From contig JAISVB010000045.1 in NCBI GenBank assembly GCA_031271755.1, positions 1-64,000 on the forward strand: a stretch of DNA of 64,000 nucleotides, read 5' to 3'. Shown here one piece after another: positions 8,343 through 17,835 of this stretch. Position 1 is the first letter of the stretch. Each line of letters starts with the position of its first letter. The notes under the pieces are model-generated. The model was given only the letters and a program-made list of their open reading frames with translations, was not told the DNA's origin and did no database searches. Source of the stretch: Culturomica sp. (lineage in GTDB: Bacteria; Bacteroidota; Bacteroidia; Bacteroidales; Marinifilaceae). The position numbers and the translations under genes are program-made.

Positions 8343-11300
8343 AAAACAACCGTTATGTACCCTTTTTTGGTCTTCTCTTTGCCTTTTTGCCAGTACCAGA
8401 TCTCGTAAAAGTAGGTATCTTTCGATACTTTTTTCCCTCTGTAAGTCCCGTCCCAGCCATTCTCTCCTTCGTACAATATCACTCCGTTCCGGTTCACAAT
8501 CCTTACCCGCATGCCGGGCATGAAACGGTCGTTAAAACCATCGTCGTTGGGGGAAAATATATTGGGAGGAGCGATGTGCAGGAAAGCCGGAAGCACAAAC
8601 CGTTCTTCCGTCACACAGGAGTCGGCGTCCACAGCCCGCAGTTGTACCAAAAATTCCTGATCCCCGACAACATTGTAGACGTGTGTCACCTCCGCGCCTT
8701 CCGCGGTCGTCCCGTCCCCGAAGTCCCAGATAAAACGCACGCCGTCCGCCGGATCCGTCCGGAAGTGCACTTCCGGATCCGCGTCTGTGATCTCCGTTTT
8801 GTCCGGCCAGATCCGGAGAGATTCCACCAGGGAAGCCGCCTCGTGGTCGTAAAACAAGATCTTTTTACACCCGTTGGCCACCGTTACCTCCGCTTCCACC
8901 CGGTAGGTTCCGGAGGAATAGTAGCGGTGACGGGGATTCGGCAGGTCGGATCCGTCGCCATCCCCGAAATCCCAACGGTATGCCTGAATGGGTAAAATCA
9001 CGGACGAATCCCGGTTTTCTATGGAAAAGAGATAGCTGCGGTCTTCGCACGCTTCCACTGCAGACCGGATGTCCCCGTTAAAATTCGGTTTTTGCACCAA
9101 CTCCAAGCGAACGGTGCTGTCGCAATGCGCCGCCGAGGTCAGATATTGGTAATACGTGCCGGTCGCCGTTTCGTCAAACCCGTAGGCGGTATACCGGTCG
9201 CCCTCGCACACCTCTCCGTTTAGCACCGTATCAAAGAGCGGATGAACGGTCAGTTCCAAGCGGTAGATGCTGTCGCAGCCGTGCGCAACCGTATGCAACG
9301 TATCTGCATAGACGCCCCCGGCCGTCAGCAGATTGCCCCGGAAGTTGTAACTGCTCCCTTCGCAAATCACCCGCTGCTCCGGAAAGAGGTATACGGGAGC
9401 GGCATGCAGGAACAGTTCGACAACGGAGTCGCAACCGTTCACCCCCGCAGGCACCCTCACTTCGCGCTTATCTTCGGTCACAGCCGCCCAGAAAAACATT
9501 CCGTTGCGGTAAGGAGAGCCGGAGCACACCGTATCCGTGATCACGGTGTGATGCACCGGAAGGACGGTGAGGTGCAACCGGACAGTGCTGTCGCACCCCG
9601 TCACCGCGTGGGGGCGCAGAAAATAGAACTCCCCCGTTGTGGTGCCGATGTCAAACGTCGTATCGCGCCACCGGTAAGGCAGATCGTTCGTGCAGATCGT
9701 ATCGGAAACATACCGGAGCACCGTATCGTGCACCGTTAAGTTCAGGTAAACGATGCTGTCGCAACCCGTCCGGACGCCGGGTTGCTGAAAACGGACCGTC
9801 CCGCTTTCCGTACCGGCCGGAAGGGTGTTCCCCCGGAAATCAACCGGCAGATCGAACCGGCAAATAACCAGGGTGTCGTGTTCAACAATGCTGTCGTGCA
9901 CCGTTAAATGCAACCGGATCAGGCTGTCGCAACCTGTCGTCGCCCGGTGGCGCCACAAATGGTAAACATCGCTCCCGGCGCCAACCCCGAATACCGTATC
10001 GCACACGGTGAACGGCAATTCAGCCGAACAAATGGTTACAAACGTGTCCCGCACAATGCTGTCGTGCACCGTCAAGGTCAAATTGACAATACTGTCGCAC
10101 CCGGTTCGTGCACGGGTCCGCTGAAAACGGAAAACCTGCGTAGTCGTTCCGGCCTGAAAAATCGTGTCGCGCCAAACGAAAGGCAACTCCTCCTCGCAAA
10201 TAGTGACAGCGGTATCCTGAATGACAGGCTCGTTCACCACTAAGGACAACCAGACAATGCTGTCGCAATTCATCGCCTGGCTGATCCCCCGAAAACAGAA
10301 CGTTCCGGTTACCGTTCCAACCTCGAAAATCGTATCCCCCCAGGTATAAGGCAATTCATTCCGGCAAATGGTCAACGATTCGTTCCGGATAATGCTGTCG
10401 TTCACCGTCAGGTCCAAATAAACAATGCTGTCGCAACCCGTTAGCGCGCTGGTATACTGAAACCGGAAAACACCGCTCTCCGTACCCATGCCAAACGTCG
10501 TATCGTTCCACGTATAAGGCAATCCGCTCTCACAGAGCGCCTTCTCTTTGTACTGCACAATGCTGTCATTCACCGTTAAGTGCAACCGGATCAGGCTGTC
10601 GCAGCCCGTCGCCGTCCGGTGGCGCAACAAAGGGTAAACACCGCTCCCGGCGCCAACCCCGAACACCGTATCGCACACCGAAAACGGCAATTCAGCCGAG
10701 CAAATGGTAACAGAGGTATCCTGCACAACACTCTTGTGCACCGTTAACGTCAACCGGATAATGCTGTCGCAACCCGTTACTGCATTGGGCCGCTGAAAAC
10801 GGAAAACACCGCTCTCCGTACCAATGTCAAACGTCGTATCGTTCCAAATGTAAGGCAGATCGCCGGAGCAAATGGTTTGGGCGTGGTTTTGGACAACTCT
10901 TTCAACCGCCGTCAGGTAAAGGGTAACGGTCGAATCCCCTCCGATGCTGTTTTTAAGATCCAGCGTGCAGGTGGTATCGCTGCGTACCGGAGCAGTGTTG
11001 AACCCGTGGCCGGTATAACGGTCGCCCATGCACACCCGGTCGTGCAGCACGGTATCCCTCGGAATGACCCGCAAAGAGAGCGTAACCAGCGAGTCGCAAC
11101 CCGCCCGGTTTGTCAATGTCTGTGAGTACTCTCCCGGTTTCTGCAAATCATGGTGATACCAGTTGGTGTAATATTCTCCCTCCGTAATGGCAGCCGTTAA
11201 GTGGGTGTAGCTTGTGTCCCGGACGGTCAGATTCAACGTCAAGGTAATGTCGCACGCACCGGTCGAATTTTGAACGGTCGTTTGATACTCCCCCGACTCC

Positions 11301-13345
11301 GATTCATCAAAGCCGTTGGCGGTATAACTCTCTCCCTCACAAATCGAAGCGGAAATCTCCGGAACATCGGGAGAAACAAAAACTTGTTTTTCCGCACTGC
11401 TTTCACACCGAAGGTTATAGACAATCTTGTCATAGGTGAAGAAGTGTTGCTGAGAAACCGTCACACGGTAAGTTTCACTGCCCGCAGGAAAAAACTGCCG
11501 GGCAGAAGTACTCCATCCGGGCTCTTGATTCCAACGGTACCGGTAAGTAGAGGAATTGTCCGGATGGGCTTGCAACACAACGGGATCCCCGGCCGCACAC
11601 AGGATGGAATCGCTGGCCGTCAGGGAGGCTTTGGGGGCCTCAAAAACCTGCAGATGGAGCACAACAAGGCTGTCGCAACCGGCAGCGGTTTTACCGTAAT
11701 GGGGATAGGAGTAAAAACCGGCGCTGTCAACACCCGGGACATGAAAGCCGTGTTCATCGGAATGAAACTCCTCCCCCGTACACACAAAAGCCGACAGGGC
11801 ACTCCAATAGGATGTTTTGGGAGAGGGTTTGATCTGCAAGTTCTGGCTGCCGCAACCGTTCTCCCGGATAACATATATATAAGCAAAATCACTGTAATAA
11901 TGCCCGGAATAATCCGTATACTGGAACGTAGCATGCGGCGTCCCCTGCCCGTCCATCAGGTTGTAACAAAGTTCGCCGTAAGTGACGCCTCCACCGGCCG
12001 GGTATCCACCTCTTCCCCAGGTATACCGGATATCCTCCTCCGTTTCCGGCACCGAAAAATGGGCATGTTCGCCCGCACAGGACGACGTAGAAGCGGTAAT
12101 CCCCGGAACAGATGTGAAAGAGGAGGATACCGTCAACGTCAACCGGACAACGCTGTCGCAACCCGTTGCCGTCGGATAAGATTGTTCGTAGACGTGCACA
12201 CCGGCGGGCGGCGACGGAAGGTCAAAATCTTTGTCTTTGTATGGCTCCCCTGCACAGATCATCGCTTCCCGGTCGAAATAACGCCGGTGCGTGGTCAGGT
12301 GCAGGGTCAGGCTAACGCCTTCCGAACAGGAAGCCGGATCGAAAAAGGTCATCTCGTACGGAATGGTCCCCACTTCGTGCCGGGGAGGCAGGTTGAAATA
12401 GTCGCTGACGTACGGTTCGCCTGCGCAGATGGTGTCCCAGAGCACGGTGTCCACGGCGGGAACCCGTCCGGAAGCTGCAATGAACGCGCTCATGGTAAAG
12501 CTGCAACCCGTTGCAGAGGTGATCTCGCACGACAGCGACAGATCCTTGTCGCCCGCCACCGTATCCAGACTGCTGCCGGTGTGGCCGCTGTTCCACTGGT
12601 AAGAGGCGAATCCGCCGGGAGCATTCAGGGTAAAACCCTCCTCATCGCAATTCTCCATCGTCAACTTTCTGGAAACGCAACTCGCCGTAAAATAACCGTA
12701 TCCGAAGTGCCCCCTCTGAACGCAATCGTACGTGGCGATGCGCACCTGCACCTTCTGCCCGGCATACGCCGAAAGGTCCAACCCGACATTGGTCCAATCC
12801 CGCCACAGGATCGGCATACCCGCCCAGTAGTAGGTTTGAAATCCCTCGATCCCTTCGCGGGAATAGACGTCGTATTCGGTACAGGCGTCCAGCAGGTGTC
12901 CGGATTCGTCCAGCACTTGCATGATAAAGCGCGGCTGATTTTCAAGAATATGTGCGGGCAGCTCAAAGACAACGGCGAATTTCAACAACAAAACGGGTGT
13001 GTTCCCGTCCACCATGAACCGGTAGGTAATGGTTTCCGCCTCCGCTCCGACCAGGCTATTCCCCAACCGCACTACCCGCTGTTCCACATCCGGCAGAAAA
13101 CGGAGCTGGTCGCCTGTCAACGGATCCAACCCCTGCTCCGTCAGCACCGTGTGCCGGCCATCTACCACCCCTGCGACTTGCAAAGGATTCGCCGTTGTTC
13201 CGGTGGTAGCAACCACCCACGGTTGGTTCAGATCCGTAAAATCAGGAACCACAGGACAATACGCCGGCCCCTGTGCCGACAAAAGCCCTCCGGAAAACAG
13301 GGAGAGCCACCCTATACAGAAAAATAGCGCTATCCGTTTTACCAT
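8339..13345 (-). CDS. giant repeat surface protein with PKD domains and CHU_C-type T9SS sorting domain (SprB-like)
   Basis: I choose the ATG at 13343-13345 because MVKRIALFFCIGWLSLFSGG is a signal peptide ending at LLSAQ; the frame opens 111 bases earlier without one. The product is 1668 residues. An N-terminal lectin-like or jelly-roll-like segment comes first, then repeated modules with the signature TGCDS.V.L.LTV, eight of them tightly spaced (see the separate repeat entry). Two PKD domains follow (WDFGDGDGSD and WDFGDGTTAEG). The C-terminal domain starts at PPNIFSPNDDGFNDRF and ends KKGYITVVL, the gliding-motility-associated CHU_C type used for type B T9SS export. It is probably a surface adhesin. 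Whether this organism glides cannot be told. The paired SprF-like gene follows with a 4-bp overlap. Confidence 0.88.
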   Translation of the reverse strand: MVKRIALFFCIGWLSLFSGGLLSAQGPAYCPVVPDFTDLNQPWVVATTGTTANPLQVAGVVDGRHTVLTEQGLDPLTGDQLRFLPDVEQRVVRLGNSLVGAEAETITYRFMVDGNTPVLLLKFAVVFELPAHILENQPRFIMQVLDESGHLLDACTEYDVYSREGIEGFQTYYWAGMPILWRDWTNVGLDLSAYAGQKVQVRIATYDCVQRGHFGYGYFTASCVSRKLTMENCDEEGFTLNAPGGFASYQWNSGHTGSSLDTVAGDKDLSLSCEITSATGCSFTMSAFIAASGRVPAVDTVLWDTICAGEPYVSDYFNLPPRHEVGTIPYEMTFFDPASCSEGVSLTLHLTTHRRYFDREAMICAGEPYKDKDFDLPSPPAGVHVYEQSYPTATGCDSVVRLTLTVSSSFTSVPGITASTSSCAGEHAHFSVPETEEDIRYTWGRGGYPAGGGVTYGELCYNLMDGQGTPHATFQYTDYSGHYYSDFAYIYVIRENGCGSQNLQIKPSPKTSYWSALSAFVCTGEEFHSDEHGFHVPGVDSAGFYSYPHYGKTAAGCDSLVVLHLQVFEAPKASLTASDSILCAAGDPVVLQAHPDNSSTYRYRWNQEPGWSTSARQFFPAGSETYRVTVSQQHFFTYDKIVYNLRCESSAEKQVFVSPDVPEISASICEGESYTANGFDESESGEYQTTVQNSTGACDITLTLNLTVRDTSYTHLTAAITEGEYYTNWYHHDLQKPGEYSQTLTNRAGCDSLVTLSLRVIPRDTVLHDRVCMGDRYTGHGFNTAPVRSDTTCTLDLKNSIGGDSTVTLYLTAVERVVQNHAQTICSGDLPYIWNDTTFDIGTESGVFRFQRPNAVTGCDSIIRLTLTVHKSVVQDTSVTICSAELPFSVCDTVFGVGAGSGVYPLLRHRTATGCDSLIRLHLTVNDSIVQYKEKALCESGLPYTWNDTTFGMGTESGVFRFQYTSALTGCDSIVYLDLTVNDSIIRNESLTICRNELPYTWGDTIFEVGTVTGTFCFRGISQAMNCDSIVWLSLVVNEPVIQDTAVTICEEELPFVWRDTIFQAGTTTQVFRFQRTRARTGCDSIVNLTLTVHDSIVRDTFVTICSAELPFTVCDTVFGVGAGSDVYHLWRHRATTGCDSLIRLHLTVHDSIVEHDTLVICRFDLPVDFRGNTLPAGTESGTVRFQQPGVRTGCDSIVYLNLTVHDTVLRYVSDTICTNDLPYRWRDTTFDIGTTTGEFYFLRPHAVTGCDSTVRLHLTVLPVHHTVITDTVCSGSPYRNGMFFWAAVTEDKREVRVPAGVNGCDSVVELFLHAAPVYLFPEQRVICEGSSYNFRGNLLTAGGVYADTLHTVAHGCDSIYRLELTVHPLFDTVLNGEVCEGDRYTAYGFDETATGTYYQYLTSAAHCDSTVRLELVQKPNFNGDIRSAVEACEDRSYLFSIENRDSSVILPIQAYRWDFGDGDGSDLPNPRHRYYSSGTYRVEAEVTVANGCKKILFYDHEAASLVESLRIWPDKTEITDADPEVHFRTDPADGVRFIWDFGDGTTAEGAEVTHVYNVVGDQEFLVQLRAVDADSCVTEERFVLPAFLHIAPPNIFSPNDDGFNDRFMPGMRVRIVNRNGVILYEGENGWDGTYRGKKVSKDTYFYEIWYWQKGKEKTKKGYITVVL
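9560..10880 (-). repeat. eight tandem ~55-residue modules inside the giant surface protein
   Basis: Eight units of about 165 bp encode modules with the pattern TIC...LP(Y/F).W.DT.F..GT.SG.F.F.R....TGCDSI..L.LTV.DSIV. Units 2 and 6 are nearly the same (both contain SAELPF, VCDTVFGVGAGS). Units 3 and 7 share GTESG and CDSIVYL, and units 4 and 8 share GT.TG.F.F. This order suggests duplication of a four-unit block. Each unit carries two conserved cysteines, one in TIC and one in GCDS, that may form a disulfide outside the cell. Confidence 0.8.
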
Positions 13346-13492
13346 ATATTCACTCGTACCTGCGCGTACCATGTTCGTACCATGCTTTGGTTTCCTTGAT
13401 GTTTCCCACACACCGATTAGAGCAGTAAAGATATACATTTTTCGGATATTCAGCACCGCTTCGTTTTTCCGTCCATTTTTTTTAACTTTGCA

Positions 13493-13500
13493 CGCATACC
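13493..13500 (+). promoter_or_regulatory. Bacteroidetes -7 box upstream of the thioredoxin-fold lipoprotein
   Basis: TAACTTTG, a perfect TAnnTTTG followed by C, lies 63 bases before the chosen ATG at 13564. A T-rich stretch precedes it, with no clear TTG at -33. Confidence 0.5.
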
Positions 13501-13563
13501 GAAGCGATGGTTATTTTTCCCATTCGCCGGTGCTTATTCGGTTAATTTATGAACTGCAACATC

Positions 13564-14721
13564 ATGATAAAAAGGATCTTACTCCTGCTGCTGCCGGCCG
13601 TATCGCTACTGTCGTGCCGGCCGGGCAATGTGGAAATTTCAGGTCAAACAGGCGACGCCGCTAATACAAAAGCGTATCTGGAACGGCAGGATGTCGACCG
13701 GATCGTCCCGGTCGATTCGGTCAAGATCGGCCGTTCCGGGAAATTTTCCTTCCGGGTACAGGTTACAGATCCCGTCTATTACAATGTCCGGATCGGCAAA
13801 GAAGCGCCGGTGACGGTGATCGCCGAAGCGGGCAAGAAAATCTTGATAGAGGGAGAACAGACCGGATGGGGGACAAATTACCGGGTAAGCGGATCGGAGG
13901 CTTCGGAACTGATCCGTGAACTGGTTCTGCAACTGCATGCCACCACCACTGCTATGGATTCGCTCCAAAAAAAGTACCGGGCGCTGCCCGGGGAGCCGGC
14001 GCACGACGCTGAACGCAACCGGCTCGCAGCGGCGTGGGATTCCGTTGTATCCGGCCAGATCCGATTTTCCCGCAATTTTACCATCGAACATGCCGTTTCG
14101 CCGGCCGCCTATTACGCTCTCTACCAGAAGTTAACCCCGGACAGCTTTGTCCTGGATCCCGTAAGCGAACTGACTTCTTACAAAGCCGTCCTCTCCTCCC
14201 TGATGGCGTTTTACCCGCAATCGCCCTATACCAAAGCGTTGTCGGGACACTATGAACAGATCCGGAAAAACATACAGTCCGGCAGGATCCGGTCGCTGAT
14301 CGAACAGTCGGAAAACACGCTGCCTGCTATCCGGCTGGCGGATCAAAACGGCAAAGAACAGACGTTGGAGTCCCTGAAAGGAAACTACATCCTGCTGGAT
14401 TTTACGTTGTTGACCGCCCAGGCCGCCCAATCGCACACCAACGACCTGAAACAGGCGTACGCCAGGTATCACGCCAAGGGGTTGGAAATTTTTCAGGTAT
14501 GCTTAGATTCCAACAAACTGCTGTGGGAAGAGGCGCTGAAAAATTCCGGGATCAACTGGATCTGCCTTCTGGATCCGGAGGGAGCGGAAAGCCGGGCTGC
14601 CCGCAGTTGGAACATTCAGGGGATCCCGGCCAACTACCTCATCAACCGCCAATACGAAATTGTGGGCAAAAACCTGTACGGCCAACGCCTCCGCGACAGG
14701 CTGGCGGATGTCATCAAATAA
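13564..14721 (+). CDS. DUF4369/thioredoxin-fold lipoprotein lacking the redox CxxC
   Basis: The start at 13564 gives MIKRILLLLLPAVSLLSC, a lipoprotein signal with lipobox LLSC; an upstream ATG at 13549 adds five residues. The mature part has a DUF4369-like N-terminal beta domain (GNVEISGQTGDAANTKAYLE... to about residue 100), a helical region, and a C-terminal AhpC/TlpA thioredoxin fold (about residues 255-385: YILLDFTLL..., KGLEIFQVCLDSNKLLWEEAL, GIPANYLI). In redox-active relatives LLDF is followed by WASWCGPC; here it is TLLTAQAAQSH, so both cysteines are gone. The conserved cis-Pro loop (GIPANY) is kept. It is probably an envelope protein with a non-redox role, or one that uses another residue. 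Confidence 0.8.
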   Translation: MIKRILLLLLPAVSLLSCRPGNVEISGQTGDAANTKAYLERQDVDRIVPVDSVKIGRSGKFSFRVQVTDPVYYNVRIGKEAPVTVIAEAGKKILIEGEQTGWGTNYRVSGSEASELIRELVLQLHATTTAMDSLQKKYRALPGEPAHDAERNRLAAAWDSVVSGQIRFSRNFTIEHAVSPAAYYALYQKLTPDSFVLDPVSELTSYKAVLSSLMAFYPQSPYTKALSGHYEQIRKNIQSGRIRSLIEQSENTLPAIRLADQNGKEQTLESLKGNYILLDFTLLTAQAAQSHTNDLKQAYARYHAKGLEIFQVCLDSNKLLWEEALKNSGINWICLLDPEGAESRAARSWNIQGIPANYLINRQYEIVGKNLYGQRLRDRLADVIK

Positions 14722-14733
14722 AAACGTCCCGGC

Positions 14734-14769
14734 ATGAACGGCATGAACGGCATGAACGGCATGAACCCA
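14734..14769 (+). repeat. four 9-bp tandem repeats carrying consecutive start codons
   Basis: The unit ATGAACGGC occurs three times, followed by a fourth copy whose last codon differs. Because the unit is 9 bp, copy-number changes would keep the reading frame and only alter how many ATGs precede the conserved LpxH domain. Confidence 0.8.
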
Positions 14770-15531
14770 GAGCACATACGCCTGAACGGGAAAAAAGCGT
14801 ACTTCCTGTCGGATGTGCACCTCGGTGCCTCTGCCCTCTCCGAATCCGCCAACCGGGAACGGGAACGCAGGCTGGTCGGCTGGATGGAACAGATCCGGAA
14901 CGACTGCGCCGCCCTGTTCCTGCTGGGAGATATTTTCGATTTCTGGTTTGAATACAAAAGAGTCGTACCCAAAGGGTCTGTCCGCTTCTTGGCGAAGGTA
15001 GCGGAATTTACGGATCAGGGGATCCCGGTCTGTTTTTTCACGGGCAACCACGACGTCTGGCTTTTCGACTACCTGAACAAAGAGTGCGGAGTCCGGGTCT
15101 TTAAACAGAACACGGCTTTTGTCATCGGAACCAAAAAATTTTACCTCGGGCACGGAGACGGCTTGGATCCGCACGACAAAGGGTACCTGTTTATCCGCAG
15201 GATGTTCCACAACCGCTTTCTGCAACGTTGCTTTCGCCGGCTGCTGCATCCGGACCTGGGCGTTTCCTTCGCCCGCCGCTGGTCCTCCCATTCGCGCAAA
15301 AGCAAACAGAACGGAGCAGTTCCGCACCCCGACGGACAGAAAGAGATCGAAAACTACGCCCGCCGCATCCTGCAACAGGAGCATTTTGACTATTTCCTCT
15401 TCGGCCACCTTCACACCCCCTCCGACACCCCCCTCGGAGAGAACAGCCGCTACATCAACACCGGGGACTGGATCACCCATTTCAGCTATGCGGTATTTGA
15501 CGGCCACGATGTCCGGCTTGTCACGGAATAG
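14734..15531 (+). CDS. lpxH: UDP-2,3-diacylglucosamine pyrophosphatase (LpxH-type metallophosphoesterase)
   Basis: A 265-residue calcineurin-like phosphoesterase with all core motifs: SDVHLGA (metal site, about residues 27-33), LLGDIFDFWFEY, TGNHDVW, and C-terminal GHGDGLDP and FGHLHTPSD. The DFWFEY block and overall length fit LpxH, which cleaves UDP-diacylglucosamine to lipid X in lipid A synthesis at the inner face of the membrane. The N-terminus consists of four in-frame 9-bp repeats of ATGAACGGC/CCA (14734-14769), giving ATGs at 14734, 14743, 14752 and 14761. The functional start is therefore ambiguous. It follows the previous gene by 12 bp. Confidence 0.88.
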   Translation: MNGMNGMNGMNPEHIRLNGKKAYFLSDVHLGASALSESANRERERRLVGWMEQIRNDCAALFLLGDIFDFWFEYKRVVPKGSVRFLAKVAEFTDQGIPVCFFTGNHDVWLFDYLNKECGVRVFKQNTAFVIGTKKFYLGHGDGLDPHDKGYLFIRRMFHNRFLQRCFRRLLHPDLGVSFARRWSSHSRKSKQNGAVPHPDGQKEIENYARRILQQEHFDYFLFGHLHTPSDTPLGENSRYINTGDWITHFSYAVFDGHDVRLVTE

Positions 15532-15606
15532 ATTTTTCCGAGCCTCCCTCTTCTGTTACCGGTAAAAAAATCCTATTTTACGGATACGAACTTTTACCGG
15601 GCTGTC

Positions 15607-17145
15607 ATGCTGATCAAAACATTTGCCGGGGCTGTCAACGGAATTGAAGCCACTACCATTACGCTGGAAGTCAACATCCTTTCCGGCGCGAAATTTATCA
15701 TTGTCGGACTGCCGGACAATGCCGTCAAAGAGAGCCAGCAACGGGTCGATTCCGCTCTCCGGCAGGTGGGTTCCCGCATTCCCGGAAAGCGGATCATCAT
15801 CAACATGGCGCCCGCAGACATCAAAAAAGAGGGAGCCGCTTACGACCTGCCGATGGCCGTCGGCATCCTGGCCGCCAACGAGGAGTTGCCCGTCGAACAG
15901 CTCAAACAGACGGTCATCATGGGCGAACTCTCCTTAGACGGCACCCTGTTGCCGGTGAAAGGGGTGCTGCCCATCGCCATCAACGCAAAATCCGAAGGCT
16001 TCACCGACATGATCGTTCCGGCGGAAAACGCCAACGAAGCCGCCGTGATCGGAGGGATACGGGTTTACGGGTTCCGGCACCTGCAAGAGGTGATCGCCTA
16101 TTTCCGGGAACCACAACAAGGCACCCCTTGTCTATACACGCATCCCCTGCCCGGAACCGCCCGGAATGCCGTCGACCTGTTCGATTTCAAAGAGGTCAAA
16201 GGGCAGGAAAACATCAAACGGGCTATGGAGATCGCCGCTGCCGGCGGGCATAACCTCCTGATGATCGGGCCTCCCGGAAGCGGGAAAACCATGCTGGCGC
16301 GCCGGTTACCCGGCATCCTTCCGCCCATGACCACCGAAGAGTCGCTCGAAACCACCAAGATACACTCCGTCTCCGGACACCTGCAACGCAACAGCGGCCT
16401 GATCTCCCTCCGCCCTTTCCGTTCCCCGCACCACACCATATCGGACATCGCCCTCGTCGGGGGAGGCGCCTGGCCACGGCCCGGAGAGATCTCATTGGCC
16501 TGCAACGGCGTCCTCTTTTTAGACGAACTGCCCGAATTCAAACGCTCTGTACTGGAGGTGATGCGGCAACCGCTGGAAGACCGGAAGATCACCGTCAGCC
16601 GCTCCAAATTCACCGTCGAATATCCGGCCAATTTTATGCTGGTCGCTTCGATGAATCCTTGCCCCTGCGGCTATTACACCCATCCGGGAAAAGAGTGTAC
16701 CTGCAACGAACGTCAAATACACCGCTACCTTTCCAAAATCTCCGGCCCGCTGTTAGACCGGATCGATATCCACGTAGAGGTCGTTCCGGTAGAGATCGGC
16801 AAAATCGGAGGAAGCGAAGAGGGAGAGAGCAGCGAAACCATCCGGAACCGGGTGCTCCGGGCACGCAACATCCAAAACCGGCGTTTTGAAAACACAAACG
16901 GTATTCACTGCAACGCACAAATGAACACCGCTTTGCTGAAAAAATTCTGTCCGATCGACAAAAATTGCCGAAAGTTGCTGCAAGTGGCCATGGAAAAATT
17001 CGGACTGTCCGCCCGGGCGTACGACCGCATCGTCAAACTCGCCCGCACCATTGCAGACCTGTCGGGACAAGAGGAGATCCGCCCGGAACACATTGCGGAG
17101 GCCATTCAATACAGGACCTTGGACAAAGCCGGCTGGGGCAGGTAA
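15607..17145 (+). CDS. comM: YifB/ComM-family magnesium-chelatase-like AAA+ ATPase
   Basis: A 512-residue protein of standard ComM length. The N-terminal Lon-protease-like S5 fold domain (LIKTFAGAVNGIEATTITLEV..., VIMGELSLDGTLLPVKGVLP) is followed by the AAA+ core. That core has Walker A GPPGSGKTMLARRLPGILP (about residue 219 on), Walker B GVLFLDELPEF, sensor SMNPCPCGYY and the Mg-chelatase C-terminal helical domain. A cysteine cluster (CPCGYYTHPGKECTCNE) typical of the family is present. In other bacteria ComM is a hexameric helicase promoting branch migration during natural transformation. Its 3' end is 3 bp from the convergent pyrophosphatase gene. Confidence 0.92.
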   Translation: MLIKTFAGAVNGIEATTITLEVNILSGAKFIIVGLPDNAVKESQQRVDSALRQVGSRIPGKRIIINMAPADIKKEGAAYDLPMAVGILAANEELPVEQLKQTVIMGELSLDGTLLPVKGVLPIAINAKSEGFTDMIVPAENANEAAVIGGIRVYGFRHLQEVIAYFREPQQGTPCLYTHPLPGTARNAVDLFDFKEVKGQENIKRAMEIAAAGGHNLLMIGPPGSGKTMLARRLPGILPPMTTEESLETTKIHSVSGHLQRNSGLISLRPFRSPHHTISDIALVGGGAWPRPGEISLACNGVLFLDELPEFKRSVLEVMRQPLEDRKITVSRSKFTVEYPANFMLVASMNPCPCGYYTHPGKECTCNERQIHRYLSKISGPLLDRIDIHVEVVPVEIGKIGGSEEGESSETIRNRVLRARNIQNRRFENTNGIHCNAQMNTALLKKFCPIDKNCRKLLQVAMEKFGLSARAYDRIVKLARTIADLSGQEEIRPEHIAEAIQYRTLDKAGWGR

Positions 17146-17148
17146 AAA

Positions 17149-17835
17149 TTATACTTTTCGAAGGATATCCTCCAGGCCTTCGAAATGATTCTTGTAATCC
17201 TCCAAACTCCTGCGGATCACCTCATAAGCCTCCTCCACACCGTACACATCCGTTATCTCCGTCTTGTTCTGCACCTGCTCGCCGGGCATATCCTTGTAAG
17301 TCAGAAAATAGTGTTTCAACCGGTCAATGATCAGCGGGGGGAGTTCACTGATGTCGTGATACCCCTGATAGGTCGCGTCGTGCCGCAGAACCGCAATGAT
17401 CTTGTCATCGGCCTCGTTGCCGTCCAACATGCGGAAGCCGCCGATCGGGCTGACCCGCACAATAATATCCCCGTGTGCGATGGTGCGTTCCGTCAACACG
17501 CAAATATCGAGCGGATCCCGGTCCCCGACAATCCCGGTACGCCCGGAACGCTCCATGCAATACTCCGCCACCAGATCCCCGCAATAACTCTGCGGCACAA
17601 AGCCGTATAAAGCAGGCACTACGTTGGAGTATTTTTGAGGACGGTCGATTTTGATGTATCCGCTGATCTTGTCCAACTCGTACTTGACCGTATCCGTCGG
17701 CACCATCTCAATAAACGCCGTCAACACCTGGGGAGCCTCATCGCCCACTTCGATCCCGTGCCAGGGATGAGACTTATACCTGAATCCCATCAAACGGGCA
17801 ATGGGATCGTTTATTTTATTGCCCATGTTATTCAA
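17149..17835 (-). CDS. ppa: family I inorganic pyrophosphatase
   Basis: A 228-residue soluble pyrophosphatase, slightly long for bacterial family I (about 175) and similar to other Bacteroidetes forms. The signature [11 protein letters not shown] (DxDPxD metal-binding motif) is intact. Other conserved elements are [16 protein letters not shown] (with the active-site Lys and Arg), [11 protein letters not shown] and ADDKIIAVL. It hydrolyses pyrophosphate to phosphate, driving biosynthetic reactions. Starts at 17835 or 17826 (MGNK) are both possible; the first overlaps the end of dnaJ by 8 bp. It is the last gene of a grpE-dnaJ-ppa transcription unit. Confidence 0.92.
   Translation of the reverse strand: MNNMGNKINDPIARLMGFRYKSHPWHGIEVGDEAPQVLTAFIEMVPTDTVKYELDKISGYIKIDRPQKYSNVVPALYGFVPQSYCGDLVAEYCMERSGRTGIVGDRDPLDICVLTERTIAHGDIIVRVSPIGGFRMLDGNEADDKIIAVLRHDATYQGYHDISELPPLIIDRLKHYFLTYKDMPGEQVQNKTEITDVYGVEEAYEVIRRSLEDYKNHFEGLEDILRKV

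Noticed and set aside
9560-10880. Regular ~165-bp repeats considered as a CRISPR-like array
   Set aside because: The repeats are long, lie within one reading frame and encode conserved protein modules.
11201-13327. 708-residue plus-strand open frame opposite the giant surface protein
   Set aside because: Its sequence is a reflection of the opposite gene, with no domain and an Arg/Gly-rich composition.
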